From contig CATLFB010000001.1 in NCBI GenBank assembly GCA_949927415.1, positions 310,001 through 374,000 of the forward strand: a stretch of DNA of 64,000 bases, given 5' to 3'. The position numbers and the translations under genes were made by a program. Origin of the DNA: an uncultured Candidatus Melainabacteria bacterium (GTDB taxonomy: Bacteria; Cyanobacteriota; Vampirovibrionia; Gastranaerophilales; Gastranaerophilaceae). Shown here piece after piece: positions 52,947-60,986 of the stretch (positions are counted from its first letter, which is position 1; every line of letters starts with the position of its first letter). Under the pieces are notes generated by a model. It saw only the letters and a list, made by a program, of their open reading frames with translations. It was not told the origin of the DNA and did not search any database.

Positions 52947-53027
52947 TGAAAAAGTAATTTGCAAAAATGTGAAAGAATTAATAGCAAAAAAATTTTCAGG
53001 AATTTTTTATAGAAAAAAGGAGAAAAT

Positions 53028-53327
53028 ATGAAGATAGATAGGATTAATTCAATGCCTTTTACAAGCGGAAGTTTAAAGGTTTATAATACGAAAAATAGTA
53101 AGTTTGAAAAGCTTGATGCAAGCGATATATATGAAATTCGCTACAATAGAGTCGAGGATGCTGTCTCTCTTACTGTACCTGATTATGATAAAAATTTTGA
53201 TGCACCACGGCATACGCAATATATAAGAACTATTCAGTTACAGAAAACCATACCGGTGGAAATGGTTCTTGCCGCTTACACTGCCGCGATGGCGGCTCCT
53301 TCCCGCACTGCGATTAATGTTCTTTAA
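53028..53327 (+). CDS. Small hypothetical protein
   Basis: A 99-residue protein with strong AAAAGGAG upstream, so it is very likely expressed. It starts MKIDRINSMPFTSGSLKVYN, is polar and beta-like in the middle (EIRYNRVEDAVSLTVPDYDK), and ends with a helix rich in Ala and Met (MVLAAYTAAMAAPSRTA). There is no signal peptide or membrane helix. The family is not recognised. It lies alone between two terminators. Confidence 0.75.
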   Translation: MKIDRINSMPFTSGSLKVYNTKNSKFEKLDASDIYEIRYNRVEDAVSLTVPDYDKNFDAPRHTQYIRTIQLQKTIPVEMVLAAYTAAMAAPSRTAINVL

Positions 53328-53355
53328 AAAAGGCTCCTTTAAAGGAGCCTTTTTT
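53326..53355. terminator. Bidirectional terminator
   Basis: A 15-base half-site AAAAAAGGCTCCTTT followed directly by its perfect complement, forming a stem between the small hypothetical gene (+) and thrS (-). It touches both stop regions. Confidence 0.9.
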
Positions 53356-53356
53356 A

Positions 53357-55162
53357 TTATGCCTTGAATAAACTTTCAGAACTTCTGGATTTTATTTCAT
53401 CTTGAACTTTTGAAATAAATTCATCCACATTCAAAGTTCCGACCTGTCCGATTCCGCGTGCGCGAATAGCAACAGAATTTGCTTCGATTTCCTTGTCGCC
53501 GATTACGCAAACGTAAGGAATTTTCTTATCTTGAAGCGATTCTCTGATTTTGTAGTTCATGGATTCAGAGCGGTCGTCAAGGTTGACTCTGATTCCGGCA
53601 TCGCGCATTTTCTTGTAAACTTTTTCAGCAAAGTCAATGTGTTTTTCGTTGCTGATAGGAACGATTGCAACCTGAGTCGGAGCAAGCCATGTCGGGAATG
53701 CGCCTGCATAATGCTCGATTAAGATACCATGGAAACGTTCCATCGAACCGAAAATTACGCGGTGAAGCATTAATGGTGTCTTCAACTGGCCGTCTTTGTC
53801 CTGATATTTGATATCGAATCTTGCCGGCAGGTTAAAATCAAGCTGAATTGTCGCACATTGCCATGTTCTGCCGATTGCATCTTTAATCTTGAAGTCGATT
53901 TTCGGCCCGTAAAATGCGCCGTCGCCTTCGTTAATTTCGTATTTCATACCGCGGCGTTCCATTGCTTCTTTCAAGCCGGCTTCCGCTTTTTCCCAGTTTT
54001 CGATTTCGCCGACAAAGCTTTCCGGACGTGTTGAAAGTTCAACTTCGAATTCCATGTTAAAGATTTTCATTGTATCAGCAACAAAGTCGATAACAGCGTT
54101 AATTTCATCAACAAGCTGTTCCGGCGTACAGAAAATGTGCGCATCGTCCTGAGTGAATCCCTGAACGCGGGTCAAGCCTGACAAAGCGCCTGATTTTTCT
54201 TTTCTGTAAACAGTACCGAGTTCCGCCATTCTCAAAGGCAGTGAGCGGTAAGAATATCTGTTTGCCTGATAAATCAAAATATGGAACGGGCAGTTCATCG
54301 GTTTTACAACAAACTGGTCGTCTGAATCTTCATCCTTTTGAACAAAGAACATGTTTTCTTTGTAGTGATCCATGTGGCCTGAGATTTCCCACAATTTTGA
54401 TTTTGCGATTTGCGGAGTGTTAACGATTACATAACCGCGTTTTCTGTGTTCACTTCTCCAGTAATTTTCGATTTCTTCTCTGACCGTTGCAAGGTTCGGG
54501 TGCCACAAGACAAGCCCGCCGCCCATTTCTTCTCTTGTTGAAAACAGGTCAAGTTTTGCACCGATTTTTCTGTGGTCGCGCTTTTCAGCCTCTTCGATAA
54601 ATGTCAAATAGGCCTGCAAATCTTCTTTATTCCAGAATGCTGTTGCATAAATTCTCTGGAGCATTTTATTTTTGGCGTTGCCGCGCCAGTATGCGCCTGC
54701 AACTTTTAACAATTTAATCGCATTTGCTTTAATAAATGATGTATTTGGAATGTGAGGCCCTGCACAAAGGTCGTTGAACAAAACATTTCCGTCTTTATCT
54801 TTTGTCAAATACAAAGTCGGTTTGTCGTTTCTGTGTTCTTCCAAAAGTTCTGCCTTGTAGATTTCGCCTTCAGCCTTGAATTCCGCAATTTTTGCGTCAA
54901 CATCTTCAACAAAATATTTTTCGAACGAAAGATTTTGTTTGATAATGTTTTTCATTTCTTCTTCGATTTTTACAAGATCGTCTTCAGTGAAAGCATAGCC
55001 GTCTGTCATATCAAAGTCATAATAAAAACCGTTTTCCACTGCCGGCCCGATGGCTAACTTTGCCTGAGGGAACAGCTTTTGAACAGCTTGCGCCATGATG
55101 TGAGAGCAGGAATGTCTCAAAGTGTGTAAAGTTTCATTGTTCTTTTCCATAGGAAATTCCAT
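53357..55162 (-). CDS. thrS: Threonyl-tRNA synthetase lacking the TGS domain
   Basis: Charges tRNA-Thr. The protein of 601 residues begins almost directly with the editing domain (TLRHSCSHIMAQAV, then DLCAGPHIPNTSFI) and continues with the class II catalytic core (zinc-site Cys in KPMNCPFHILIYQ, motif 2 RTLPLRMAE-like region, motif 3) and the anticodon-binding domain. The usual N-terminal TGS domain of about 60 residues is missing. The ATG at 55162 has AAAAGGA upstream; the frame is open further, but upstream codons are GC-rich and unlike coding sequence. A small hairpin GGTTTG/CAAACC lies just before the ribosome site. Confidence 0.95.
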   Translation of the reverse strand: MEFPMEKNNETLHTLRHSCSHIMAQAVQKLFPQAKLAIGPAVENGFYYDFDMTDGYAFTEDDLVKIEEEMKNIIKQNLSFEKYFVEDVDAKIAEFKAEGEIYKAELLEEHRNDKPTLYLTKDKDGNVLFNDLCAGPHIPNTSFIKANAIKLLKVAGAYWRGNAKNKMLQRIYATAFWNKEDLQAYLTFIEEAEKRDHRKIGAKLDLFSTREEMGGGLVLWHPNLATVREEIENYWRSEHRKRGYVIVNTPQIAKSKLWEISGHMDHYKENMFFVQKDEDSDDQFVVKPMNCPFHILIYQANRYSYRSLPLRMAELGTVYRKEKSGALSGLTRVQGFTQDDAHIFCTPEQLVDEINAVIDFVADTMKIFNMEFEVELSTRPESFVGEIENWEKAEAGLKEAMERRGMKYEINEGDGAFYGPKIDFKIKDAIGRTWQCATIQLDFNLPARFDIKYQDKDGQLKTPLMLHRVIFGSMERFHGILIEHYAGAFPTWLAPTQVAIVPISNEKHIDFAEKVYKKMRDAGIRVNLDDRSESMNYKIRESLQDKKIPYVCVIGDKEIEANSVAIRARGIGQVGTLNVDEFISKVQDEIKSRSSESLFKA

Positions 55163-55300
55163 TCTGTCCTTTTGGGTTTGCGGCAAACCGGGCAATGCAC
55201 AAAAACCTCTCATACATTAAATTTGCCCCCGGGGTGGACCCCCCAAACTAACTACAGAAAACAGCTTAGCACTTACACAAAAATTTTACAAGGCAGCAAA

Positions 55301-56233
55301 TTATTTGCGCCTAATATTAAATCTCAGACCAAAAATTGTTATTTGCTTTCGATGTTCGTCTTTATTTCTAATCACAAAAGCCCACTGTCCGATAAATTTT
55401 ATACATCTGAAAATATACAATCTTATTAAAGGGATTTTAAATTCGGTCTTTAGCGCAGCTTTTATATTTTTAAACACAAAATCACCCTTATCAGTGCCGA
55501 TAAAATGAATTACATTAGCGCCTTTTACAATTTCATCATATTCGTCAAACTTTAATCTGCCCTGAGCGTTCCATTTTTTATCGAGGCATTTTATGGAATC
55601 TTTAAAATAAATATTTACAACATCCTGATCCAAAAGCTTGAGGATTTTAATATTTTCTTCAATCCACTCAAACACATGTTCTGCAAACCTGAATTCTCGC
55701 CACTTGTCCAAATTAATTAACAGCACACCCGCATTATAATATCCGGGAAGCGACAATCTTTCGCAGTGCCTTTTGCTTGAAATATCTGTAATTGCACCGA
55801 TGCTGTATTCTGAAATATCTTCATTATATAATTCTTTTAATGAAGTTTTAACCTCGACATCACAATCAAGATAAAGCACTTTGTTCACCTGTGGAAGCAT
55901 ATCAGCCAGAACAAGTCTGTAATACGTTGCAAGCGACAAATGCGTTCTTTTGCCAAGCGGACAGTTCAAAAACTTTTCTGTATCAACTTTCGCAAATTCA
56001 ATTTCGAAATCTGCGATATTTTTCAGATGGAGAATTTTATTTTTGTCATTTTCACTAAGACCGCCGTCAAGAATATGAAAACAAATCTTATCACTTTCAG
56101 CCTTATTCATCAGAACTGTCGCCATTGCAAGAGACAAATACTTTGCATAAGCATGGCTGCTGGCATAGCATATATGAATAGTATCCGAAATTTCGAATCC
56201 CTTGTTAGTCACTTCATTTTCAATATTAATCAT
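55301..56233 (-). CDS. Glycosyltransferase family 8 protein (copy 1)
   Basis: A 310-residue GT-A fold glycosyltransferase of family 8, which in bacteria includes LPS galactosyl- and glucosyltransferases. Conserved parts are IHICYASSHAYAKYLSLAMA, FHILDGGLSENDK, the metal-binding DxD in VLYLDCDVEV near residue 120, YYNAGVLLINLDKWR and DQDVVNIYF, with the second metal His in VIHFIGTDKGD. AAAAGG precedes the ATG. It is paralogous to the next gene upstream. A role in surface glycan synthesis is inferred from family. Confidence 0.92.
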   Translation of the reverse strand: MINIENEVTNKGFEISDTIHICYASSHAYAKYLSLAMATVLMNKAESDKICFHILDGGLSENDKNKILHLKNIADFEIEFAKVDTEKFLNCPLGKRTHLSLATYYRLVLADMLPQVNKVLYLDCDVEVKTSLKELYNEDISEYSIGAITDISSKRHCERLSLPGYYNAGVLLINLDKWREFRFAEHVFEWIEENIKILKLLDQDVVNIYFKDSIKCLDKKWNAQGRLKFDEYDEIVKGANVIHFIGTDKGDFVFKNIKAALKTEFKIPLIRLYIFRCIKFIGQWAFVIRNKDEHRKQITIFGLRFNIRRK

Positions 56234-56306
56234 AATTTACCTTTTAATTTATTAATATTATATCAAAATTTTGACAAGACATTAAAAAAATAACATTTTG
56301 TTACAA

Positions 56307-57263
56307 TTAAATTTTCAAACTTTTTCTTTTCATATAAAACTTCATACCCAAAACGGTTAACTCTTTTTGGGTATCGTTTTTATTTTTCAGACGGAATATC
56401 CACTGAAATGTTGTTTTAAAAATCCGACAGAAAAATCTTTTTACTAAAGCTTTAGATAATTCAATCGAATAGCCTGTTTTAAAAACTTCGCGCATTCCGG
56501 CAAAAATAAAATCATCCTTAAATCGTCCGACATAATGCATTACAACAGCCCCGTCAACTTTTTTGTGATATTTTTGCTGGGCGTTCCATATTGCCGGAAG
56601 CTGTTTTATAAAGCCATTGCAATAAAGATTTAAAACATCCTGGTCATGAAGCTGAAGCAGACTGCGATTTTCTTCAATCCATTCAAACACTTTTTCCGTG
56701 AATTTTTCCTGCCTGAACTTTTCAAGATTCAAAAGCAGAACGCCTGAATTGTAATATTCTTTCAACGGAAGCCTTTCAAGAATCCTTTGCGCATCAACAT
56801 CCTGAACAGCTGCAAAATAATACCCGTCAACAGAGGTTTCATAAAAATCTTTCAATGAATCTTTCACCAGAACATCGCAATCAAGATAAATTATTTTATC
56901 CAGTTCCGGGAAAAAGTCAGAAATCAAAAGTCTGTAATAAGCCGCAAGTGTAATATATTTACTGTTTTTTACAGGACATGATTTGAATCTTTTAGAGTCA
57001 ATATTGATAAATTTCAAATCGAATTCCGCAATGCTTTTTAATGCGGAAAGTTTTTCCTTATCATCCTCAGAAAGCCCCCCATCCATAACATAAATACATA
57101 AATAATCATTTTTCTGCTTATTTGATAACAAAGATACAATGGCCAGCGATAAGAATTTTGCATAAATTTTATCGCTTGAAAAACAGACATGGATTTTAAT
57201 TTTATTTTCTTGTTTTATTGCCTCAGAACCCGGAGGATTCGCGGCATTAATATCCTGAATCAT
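56307..57263 (-). CDS. Glycosyltransferase family 8 protein (copy 2)
   Basis: GT8 enzyme of 318 residues from the ATG at 57263, which I prefer to a TTG at 57284. It matches the downstream copy closely: IHVCFSSDKIYAKFLSLAIV, YVMDGGLSEDDKEKL, DxD in IIYLDCDVLVK, YYNSGVLLLNLEKFR, HDQDVLNLYC and VVMHYVGRFKDD. Both copies share a basic Phe/Lys-rich C-terminal tail. The two genes are 73 bases apart in tandem and arose by duplication. They may add successive sugars to one glycan. Confidence 0.9.
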   Translation of the reverse strand: MIQDINAANPPGSEAIKQENKIKIHVCFSSDKIYAKFLSLAIVSLLSNKQKNDYLCIYVMDGGLSEDDKEKLSALKSIAEFDLKFINIDSKRFKSCPVKNSKYITLAAYYRLLISDFFPELDKIIYLDCDVLVKDSLKDFYETSVDGYYFAAVQDVDAQRILERLPLKEYYNSGVLLLNLEKFRQEKFTEKVFEWIEENRSLLQLHDQDVLNLYCNGFIKQLPAIWNAQQKYHKKVDGAVVMHYVGRFKDDFIFAGMREVFKTGYSIELSKALVKRFFCRIFKTTFQWIFRLKNKNDTQKELTVLGMKFYMKRKSLKI

Positions 57264-57364
57264 GAAATAATAACACCTGAACAATCATTCACCTTTTAAA
57301 TAATAACACATTAAAAATAAAGCAAAATATATAAATCCTTACGCTTAACAAAAAGTAACAGTGT

Positions 57365-57393
57365 TTTAGAGAAAAAAACGTTTTTGTTATAAT
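57365..57393 (+). promoter_or_regulatory. Candidate promoter of ssb
   Basis: Consensus TATAAT at 57388-57393 with a weak -35 TTTAGA (57365-57370) at 17 bases. The ssb ATG is 57 bases further on, with AAAAGAGG between. Confidence 0.5.
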
Positions 57394-57450
57394 ATAAATA
57401 TTAATTAGTTATTAGCCCTTATGCACGGGGATTATGAAAAGAGGTTTTAA

Positions 57451-57795
57451 ATGAACACAGCAACAGTTGTAGGCAGAGTCGGTCGCGACGCTGAAATCAG
57501 ATATTTTGAATCAGGCAAAGTTAAGGCACAGTTTTCGCTTGCCGTTAACCGCTGGGATTCCAAGACTAAATCAGAAGTTACAGACTGGTTCAATATTGAC
57601 GTCTGGGACAAACAGGCCGAATTTGCAGGCGAATATATCAAAAAAGGCATGCAGGTTGTCGTTGACGGCAGAATCGGCCAGAACAAATGGACCGACAAAG
57701 CGACAGGCAACGAAAGAGAATCTTTCTTTGTTATTGCTAACAACATTAGACTTTTAGGTTCAAAAAGAGATCTTGAGAATGATAATAACTTCTAA
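57451..57795 (+). CDS. ssb: Single-stranded DNA-binding protein
   Basis: A 114-residue OB-fold protein: NTATVVGRVGRDAEIRYFES, KAQFSLAVNRWDSK and WFNIDVWDKQAEFAGEYIKK are typical of SSB. It has almost no tail and lacks the acidic DDDIPF-type end that recruits partner proteins in most bacteria; short SSB forms also occur in cyanobacteria. It may be a second, specialised SSB. AGAGG precedes the ATG. The next gene overlaps its 3-prime end by 17 bases. Confidence 0.9.
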   Translation: MNTATVVGRVGRDAEIRYFESGKVKAQFSLAVNRWDSKTKSEVTDWFNIDVWDKQAEFAGEYIKKGMQVVVDGRIGQNKWTDKATGNERESFFVIANNIRLLGSKRDLENDNNF

Positions 57796-59086
57796 TATCG
57801 CAGGAATTATCGCTGACGATTTGACAGGCGCAAACGATACCGCATTACAGTTTTACAATCATGGCGCGAATACGCAAATCTTGCTGAATTGCGACGAGGA
57901 GCCTTTAAATATTAAAGGCACACAAACCTGGGCGCTTTCAACCGAATCCAGAAATGTTGATGCACAAACGGCTTATCACAACGTAAAAACTGCGGCACAA
58001 ATGTTTGCCCAAAAACTAAAACCGGACTATTTTTACAAAAAAATAGATTCAACAGTTCGCGGCAACATTGCGATTGAAGTTCTTGCAATGCTTGAAGTTC
58101 TTGAACTGGACGCATCGGTTATAATTCCGGCTTTTCCGCAGGAAGGGCGGGTTACAATCGGCGGATATCATCTTTTGAAAGGAATCCCGATTGAAAGAAC
58201 CGAGATGGCGCGCGACCCGTATTCGCCTATCAGAGAATCACACCTTCCGACATTATTAAAAAGCCAGCTCGACAAGACTTATGAGCACCTTGTCGGCTTA
58301 ATTGAACTGACAACCGTTATGAAAGGCGCCGGACCGATTTTGATGAAGCTGAACGAACTAATCAGGGAAGGCAAAAAACTTATTGTTGTTGACGCGGTCT
58401 CAACCGTTGATATCGAGCAGGTTGTTCTTGCAATGAACAAATCGGAATTTCACATTCTGCCAACCGGCACAGCCGCGGCGGCTCAGGTTTTGAGCGAAAT
58501 ATGGTTTTCGGATTTGGAGCCGAGCCATATTAACAAAACAATACCGGAACTGCCAAAACTCGTAATTTCCGGCAGCGCAACAGAAATTACCGCAAAACAA
58601 ATCAGAAGGCTTGAAGAGTCTGACGAATTTGAAAACACTTTATTTATTGAAGTTGATTTGAAAAATATAATAAGCTGGAATTTCGACGAACTTACAGAAC
58701 GGGTTTTGAATAACCTGACACAAAACAACATTGTAGTTGTTCACACATCTGATTTGATAACTGACTTTGACGGATTCTCAGAAGAACTTTTGGAGGCGGA
58801 TTTGACAAAATCAAGCCTTGCATGCCTGATTACGGATTACCTTGCGGAGTTGACCAGAAGAATTACAGAAAAAAGAGAATTTATTTTGATAACTTTAGGC
58901 GGCGAAACATCTTACAAATGCTGTGAAGCCATTGGCGCAACACAATTACAGCTTGTGGATGAAGTTGCACCGGCTATCGCATTATCGCTTGATCATAATG
59001 CGCAATGGATTGTCACAAAATCCGGTAATTTAGGCGGAATTAACACCTTAATAGATATTTTAAAATATTTCGAACATCATGTTTAA
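57779..59086 (+). CDS. Four-carbon acid sugar kinase (DUF1537) family protein
   Basis: A kinase of the DUF1537 family that phosphorylates four-carbon acids such as threonate or erythronate. The N-terminal domain has GIIADDLTGANDTALQF near residue 7 and the substrate loop YKKIDSTVRGNIA; the C-terminal ATP-binding domain has LITLGGETSYKCCEAIGA and ends with GGINTLIDIL. Length 435 residues. The ATG at 57779 overlaps the end of ssb. pdxA follows 48 bases later, and the pairing of these two families is known from tetronate catabolism (DtnK/OtnK with PdxA2). Confidence 0.88.
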   Translation: MIITSNIAGIIADDLTGANDTALQFYNHGANTQILLNCDEEPLNIKGTQTWALSTESRNVDAQTAYHNVKTAAQMFAQKLKPDYFYKKIDSTVRGNIAIEVLAMLEVLELDASVIIPAFPQEGRVTIGGYHLLKGIPIERTEMARDPYSPIRESHLPTLLKSQLDKTYEHLVGLIELTTVMKGAGPILMKLNELIREGKKLIVVDAVSTVDIEQVVLAMNKSEFHILPTGTAAAAQVLSEIWFSDLEPSHINKTIPELPKLVISGSATEITAKQIRRLEESDEFENTLFIEVDLKNIISWNFDELTERVLNNLTQNNIVVVHTSDLITDFDGFSEELLEADLTKSSLACLITDYLAELTRRITEKREFILITLGGETSYKCCEAIGATQLQLVDEVAPAIALSLDHNAQWIVTKSGNLGGINTLIDILKYFEHHV

Positions 59087-59134
59087 AAACGATTTGATTT
59101 AGTTCAAATTTAGCTTTAAAAAAGAGGAGATGCT

Positions 59135-60052
59135 ATGAATAATAAAATTGTAATAACAACCGGAGACCCGAACGGTATCGGTGCGGAAATCACAATAAAA
59201 GCATTAAATAAACTTAATATCCCTGATTATAAAGTCGTACTTGTCACGAACAAAAAGATTCTTGATTTTTACGGAAAGCTTGATAAAGAATACGAGATTG
59301 TTGAAATCCCGTTTGATGGAGAAATTGAGCCGGGAAAAATCGCAAAAGAATGCGGAGAATTTTCTTATCAGTCAGTAAAAAAAGCATGCGAACTAAAGCC
59401 CAAAGCAATTGTCACAGCGCCGGTTGCCAAAAATGCACTTTATCTTGCAGGACACAAATTCAACGGACAAACTGAAATTTTGCAGAAATATCTTGCACAT
59501 GACGGACAGCGCGCCGAGATGCTTTTTGTTGCCGGAGATTTCAGGGTGCTTTTGCTCACGAGACACTGCCCTTTGAAGGATATAAAAATCACAAAAGAAA
59601 CTGTTGCTGAAAAAATTAGAAATCTCAATGAAATTCTTTCTGAAAAATTTGAAATAGAAGCGCCGAAACTGGCACTTTGCGGGTTCAATCCGCATGCCGG
59701 CGAGGATGGAATTTTAGGAAGCGAAGAACTTGAGATTTTAAATCCTGCAGTGAAGGGGTTGTTGAAAAAAGGTATAAATATTACTTATCCGACACCGGCA
59801 GACACTCTTTTTATAGAGGCTGCAAAAAAATACTATGCAGATAAAAAACTTCCCTACGACTGCTACATTGCAAACTACCATGATCAGGGCTTGATACCGA
59901 TAAAAACAGTAGCGGGCGAAAAAACTGTCAACATGACAATCGGGCTTGATATTCTGAGAACGTCCCCGGGTCATGGCACAGCATTCGACATTGCTGGCAA
60001 AAACCTTGCGGATGAAACCGGAATGCTTGAAGCAATTAAAGCTGTATTATAA
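59135..60052 (+). CDS. pdxA: PdxA-family 4-phosphate dehydrogenase (PdxA or PdxA2)
   Basis: NAD-dependent oxidative decarboxylase of the PdxA family, 305 residues. TTGDPNGIGAEITIKAL, LLTRHCPLKDI with the metal His, GFNPHAGEDGILGSEE, IANYHDQGLIPIK and SPGHGTAFDIAGK are all conserved. True PdxA acts on 4-phospho-threonine for vitamin B6; PdxA2 acts on D-threonate- or D-erythronate-4-phosphate. The adjacent DUF1537 kinase favours the PdxA2 role, but both are possible. AAAGAGGAG precedes the ATG. It ends directly against the converging pilin gene. Confidence 0.92.
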   Translation: MNNKIVITTGDPNGIGAEITIKALNKLNIPDYKVVLVTNKKILDFYGKLDKEYEIVEIPFDGEIEPGKIAKECGEFSYQSVKKACELKPKAIVTAPVAKNALYLAGHKFNGQTEILQKYLAHDGQRAEMLFVAGDFRVLLLTRHCPLKDIKITKETVAEKIRNLNEILSEKFEIEAPKLALCGFNPHAGEDGILGSEELEILNPAVKGLLKKGINITYPTPADTLFIEAAKKYYADKKLPYDCYIANYHDQGLIPIKTVAGEKTVNMTIGLDILRTSPGHGTAFDIAGKNLADETGMLEAIKAVL

Positions 60053-60910
60053 TCAGAATTCTTCAAGAATTTCTTGCGAACTTTTGCCGCCTTTTTCGAC
60101 TGCGTAAGAGTACGGAGCCAACTTTTTAATACCGTCAATATCACCTTGAAGCCCTAGCGTAAAAATATCGTAACCCCATTTATTAGGGCCTTTGTGTCCG
60201 TTAACATCAATTGTAAATAGAGGGAAATTCCTTGCTTTATAATTTCCGTATTTTATTATCAGAGTTCCGTCAGCAAGAATCCATGCGGAATAACGGTTTT
60301 TAATATTTGAATCGCTAAAATCCCGATTCGGATCTGGCTCTACATTTGGATTTTGTTCCTTTTTTATTTTGTCTGTACCCCTGTATTTGTCAGTCAGACA
60401 GCCTTCGGCTAGGGCATTATTTTGACAGAATTTTACAACTTTCAAAGTTTTTGTGAATAATTCTTCTTCAAACACCGCGCAATCATCTCGAAGCCCGTTT
60501 TGATTTGCGGGAAGTGAAGAGCCATTTTCGCATTTAAACTCTATACAGTTTCCATATACCGGTTCTCTTTTTGTACAAACCTCTTTGCATAACTGCCCTC
60601 CCATCCAATAAAAGCAGCCAACCCCGTAATCCATCCGGGCTTGAGTTTGCAAAACAGCTTGAGATAATTTTGAATAAGCTGTTTTAAACTGATTTTTTAA
60701 TATTACACTCTGTACCTTTGACATAACAACCGGCAAAGTCATAGCAACAACAACTCCGATAACACCGAGCGTAATCAGGACCTCTGCAAGCGTAAATGCG
60801 TGTACATCTTTTTCTGCAGAGCTGTCTACGTGCGTAGCACCCTCCGCAAGTGTAAATGCGTGTACACATTTGGTAAAAGCTTTTGCATAAATGTTTATTT
60901 TCTGAAACAT
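60053..60910 (-). CDS. Type IV pilin-like protein with duplicated cleavage motif (HTH-paired)
   Basis: A 285-residue pilin-like protein. The start is the ATG at 60910 because AAAAGGAGG lies 9 bases before it; an earlier in-frame ATG at 60955 would fall within the palindromic operator. The N-terminal region has HAFTLAE twice, 20 residues apart; only the second leads into the helix VLITLGVIGVVVAMTLP. The globular part is Cys-rich (about ten Cys) and carries FTIDVNGHKGPNKWGYDIFT near its C-terminus. There is no G/C tract; an HTH gene lies divergent at 60987. Confidence 0.88.
   Translation of the reverse strand: MFQKINIYAKAFTKCVHAFTLAEGATHVDSSAEKDVHAFTLAEVLITLGVIGVVVAMTLPVVMSKVQSVILKNQFKTAYSKLSQAVLQTQARMDYGVGCFYWMGGQLCKEVCTKREPVYGNCIEFKCENGSSLPANQNGLRDDCAVFEEELFTKTLKVVKFCQNNALAEGCLTDKYRGTDKIKKEQNPNVEPDPNRDFSDSNIKNRYSAWILADGTLIIKYGNYKARNFPLFTIDVNGHKGPNKWGYDIFTLGLQGDIDGIKKLAPYSYAVEKGGKSSQEILEEF
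60781..60866 (-). repeat. 60-bp-period direct repeat over the prepilin cleavage motif
   Basis: Blocks 60781-60806 and 60841-60866 differ at only two positions and are spaced exactly 60 bases apart, so a 20-codon unit containing VHAFTLAE is present twice in frame. The second copy, nearer the start codon, continues GATHVDSSAEKD instead of the hydrophobic helix. Confidence 0.85.
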
Positions 60911-60931
60911 GATAAAGAAAAACCTCCTTTT

Positions 60932-60961
60932 AAGAAAATGTCTCGTACGAGACATTTTCTT
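60932..60961. promoter_or_regulatory. 30-bp perfect palindrome, candidate HTH operator
   Basis: A perfect palindrome of 30 bases centred at GTAC (60945-60948), with core TCTCGTACGAGA and arms AAGAAAATG / CATTTTCTT. It lies in the 76-base gap between the divergent pilin (start 60910) and HTH (start 60987) genes, directly upstream of the pilin ribosome site. On RNA it could also form a hairpin. Length and perfection make it the strongest operator candidate in the window. Confidence 0.75.
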
Positions 60962-60986
60962 TTATATTAACATTTAAATTGATTTT

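Noticed and set aside
55225-55250. Short C and G runs upstream of thrS as a further phase-variable tract
   Set aside because: The longest run is only six bases, runs are mixed C and G, and no pilin or leader cassette is present. The region looks like a small GC-rich hairpin.
60911-60955. Upstream ATG for the pilin at 60053
   Set aside because: It lies inside the 30-bp palindrome and has no ribosome site, while the ATG at 60910 follows AAAAGGAGG.
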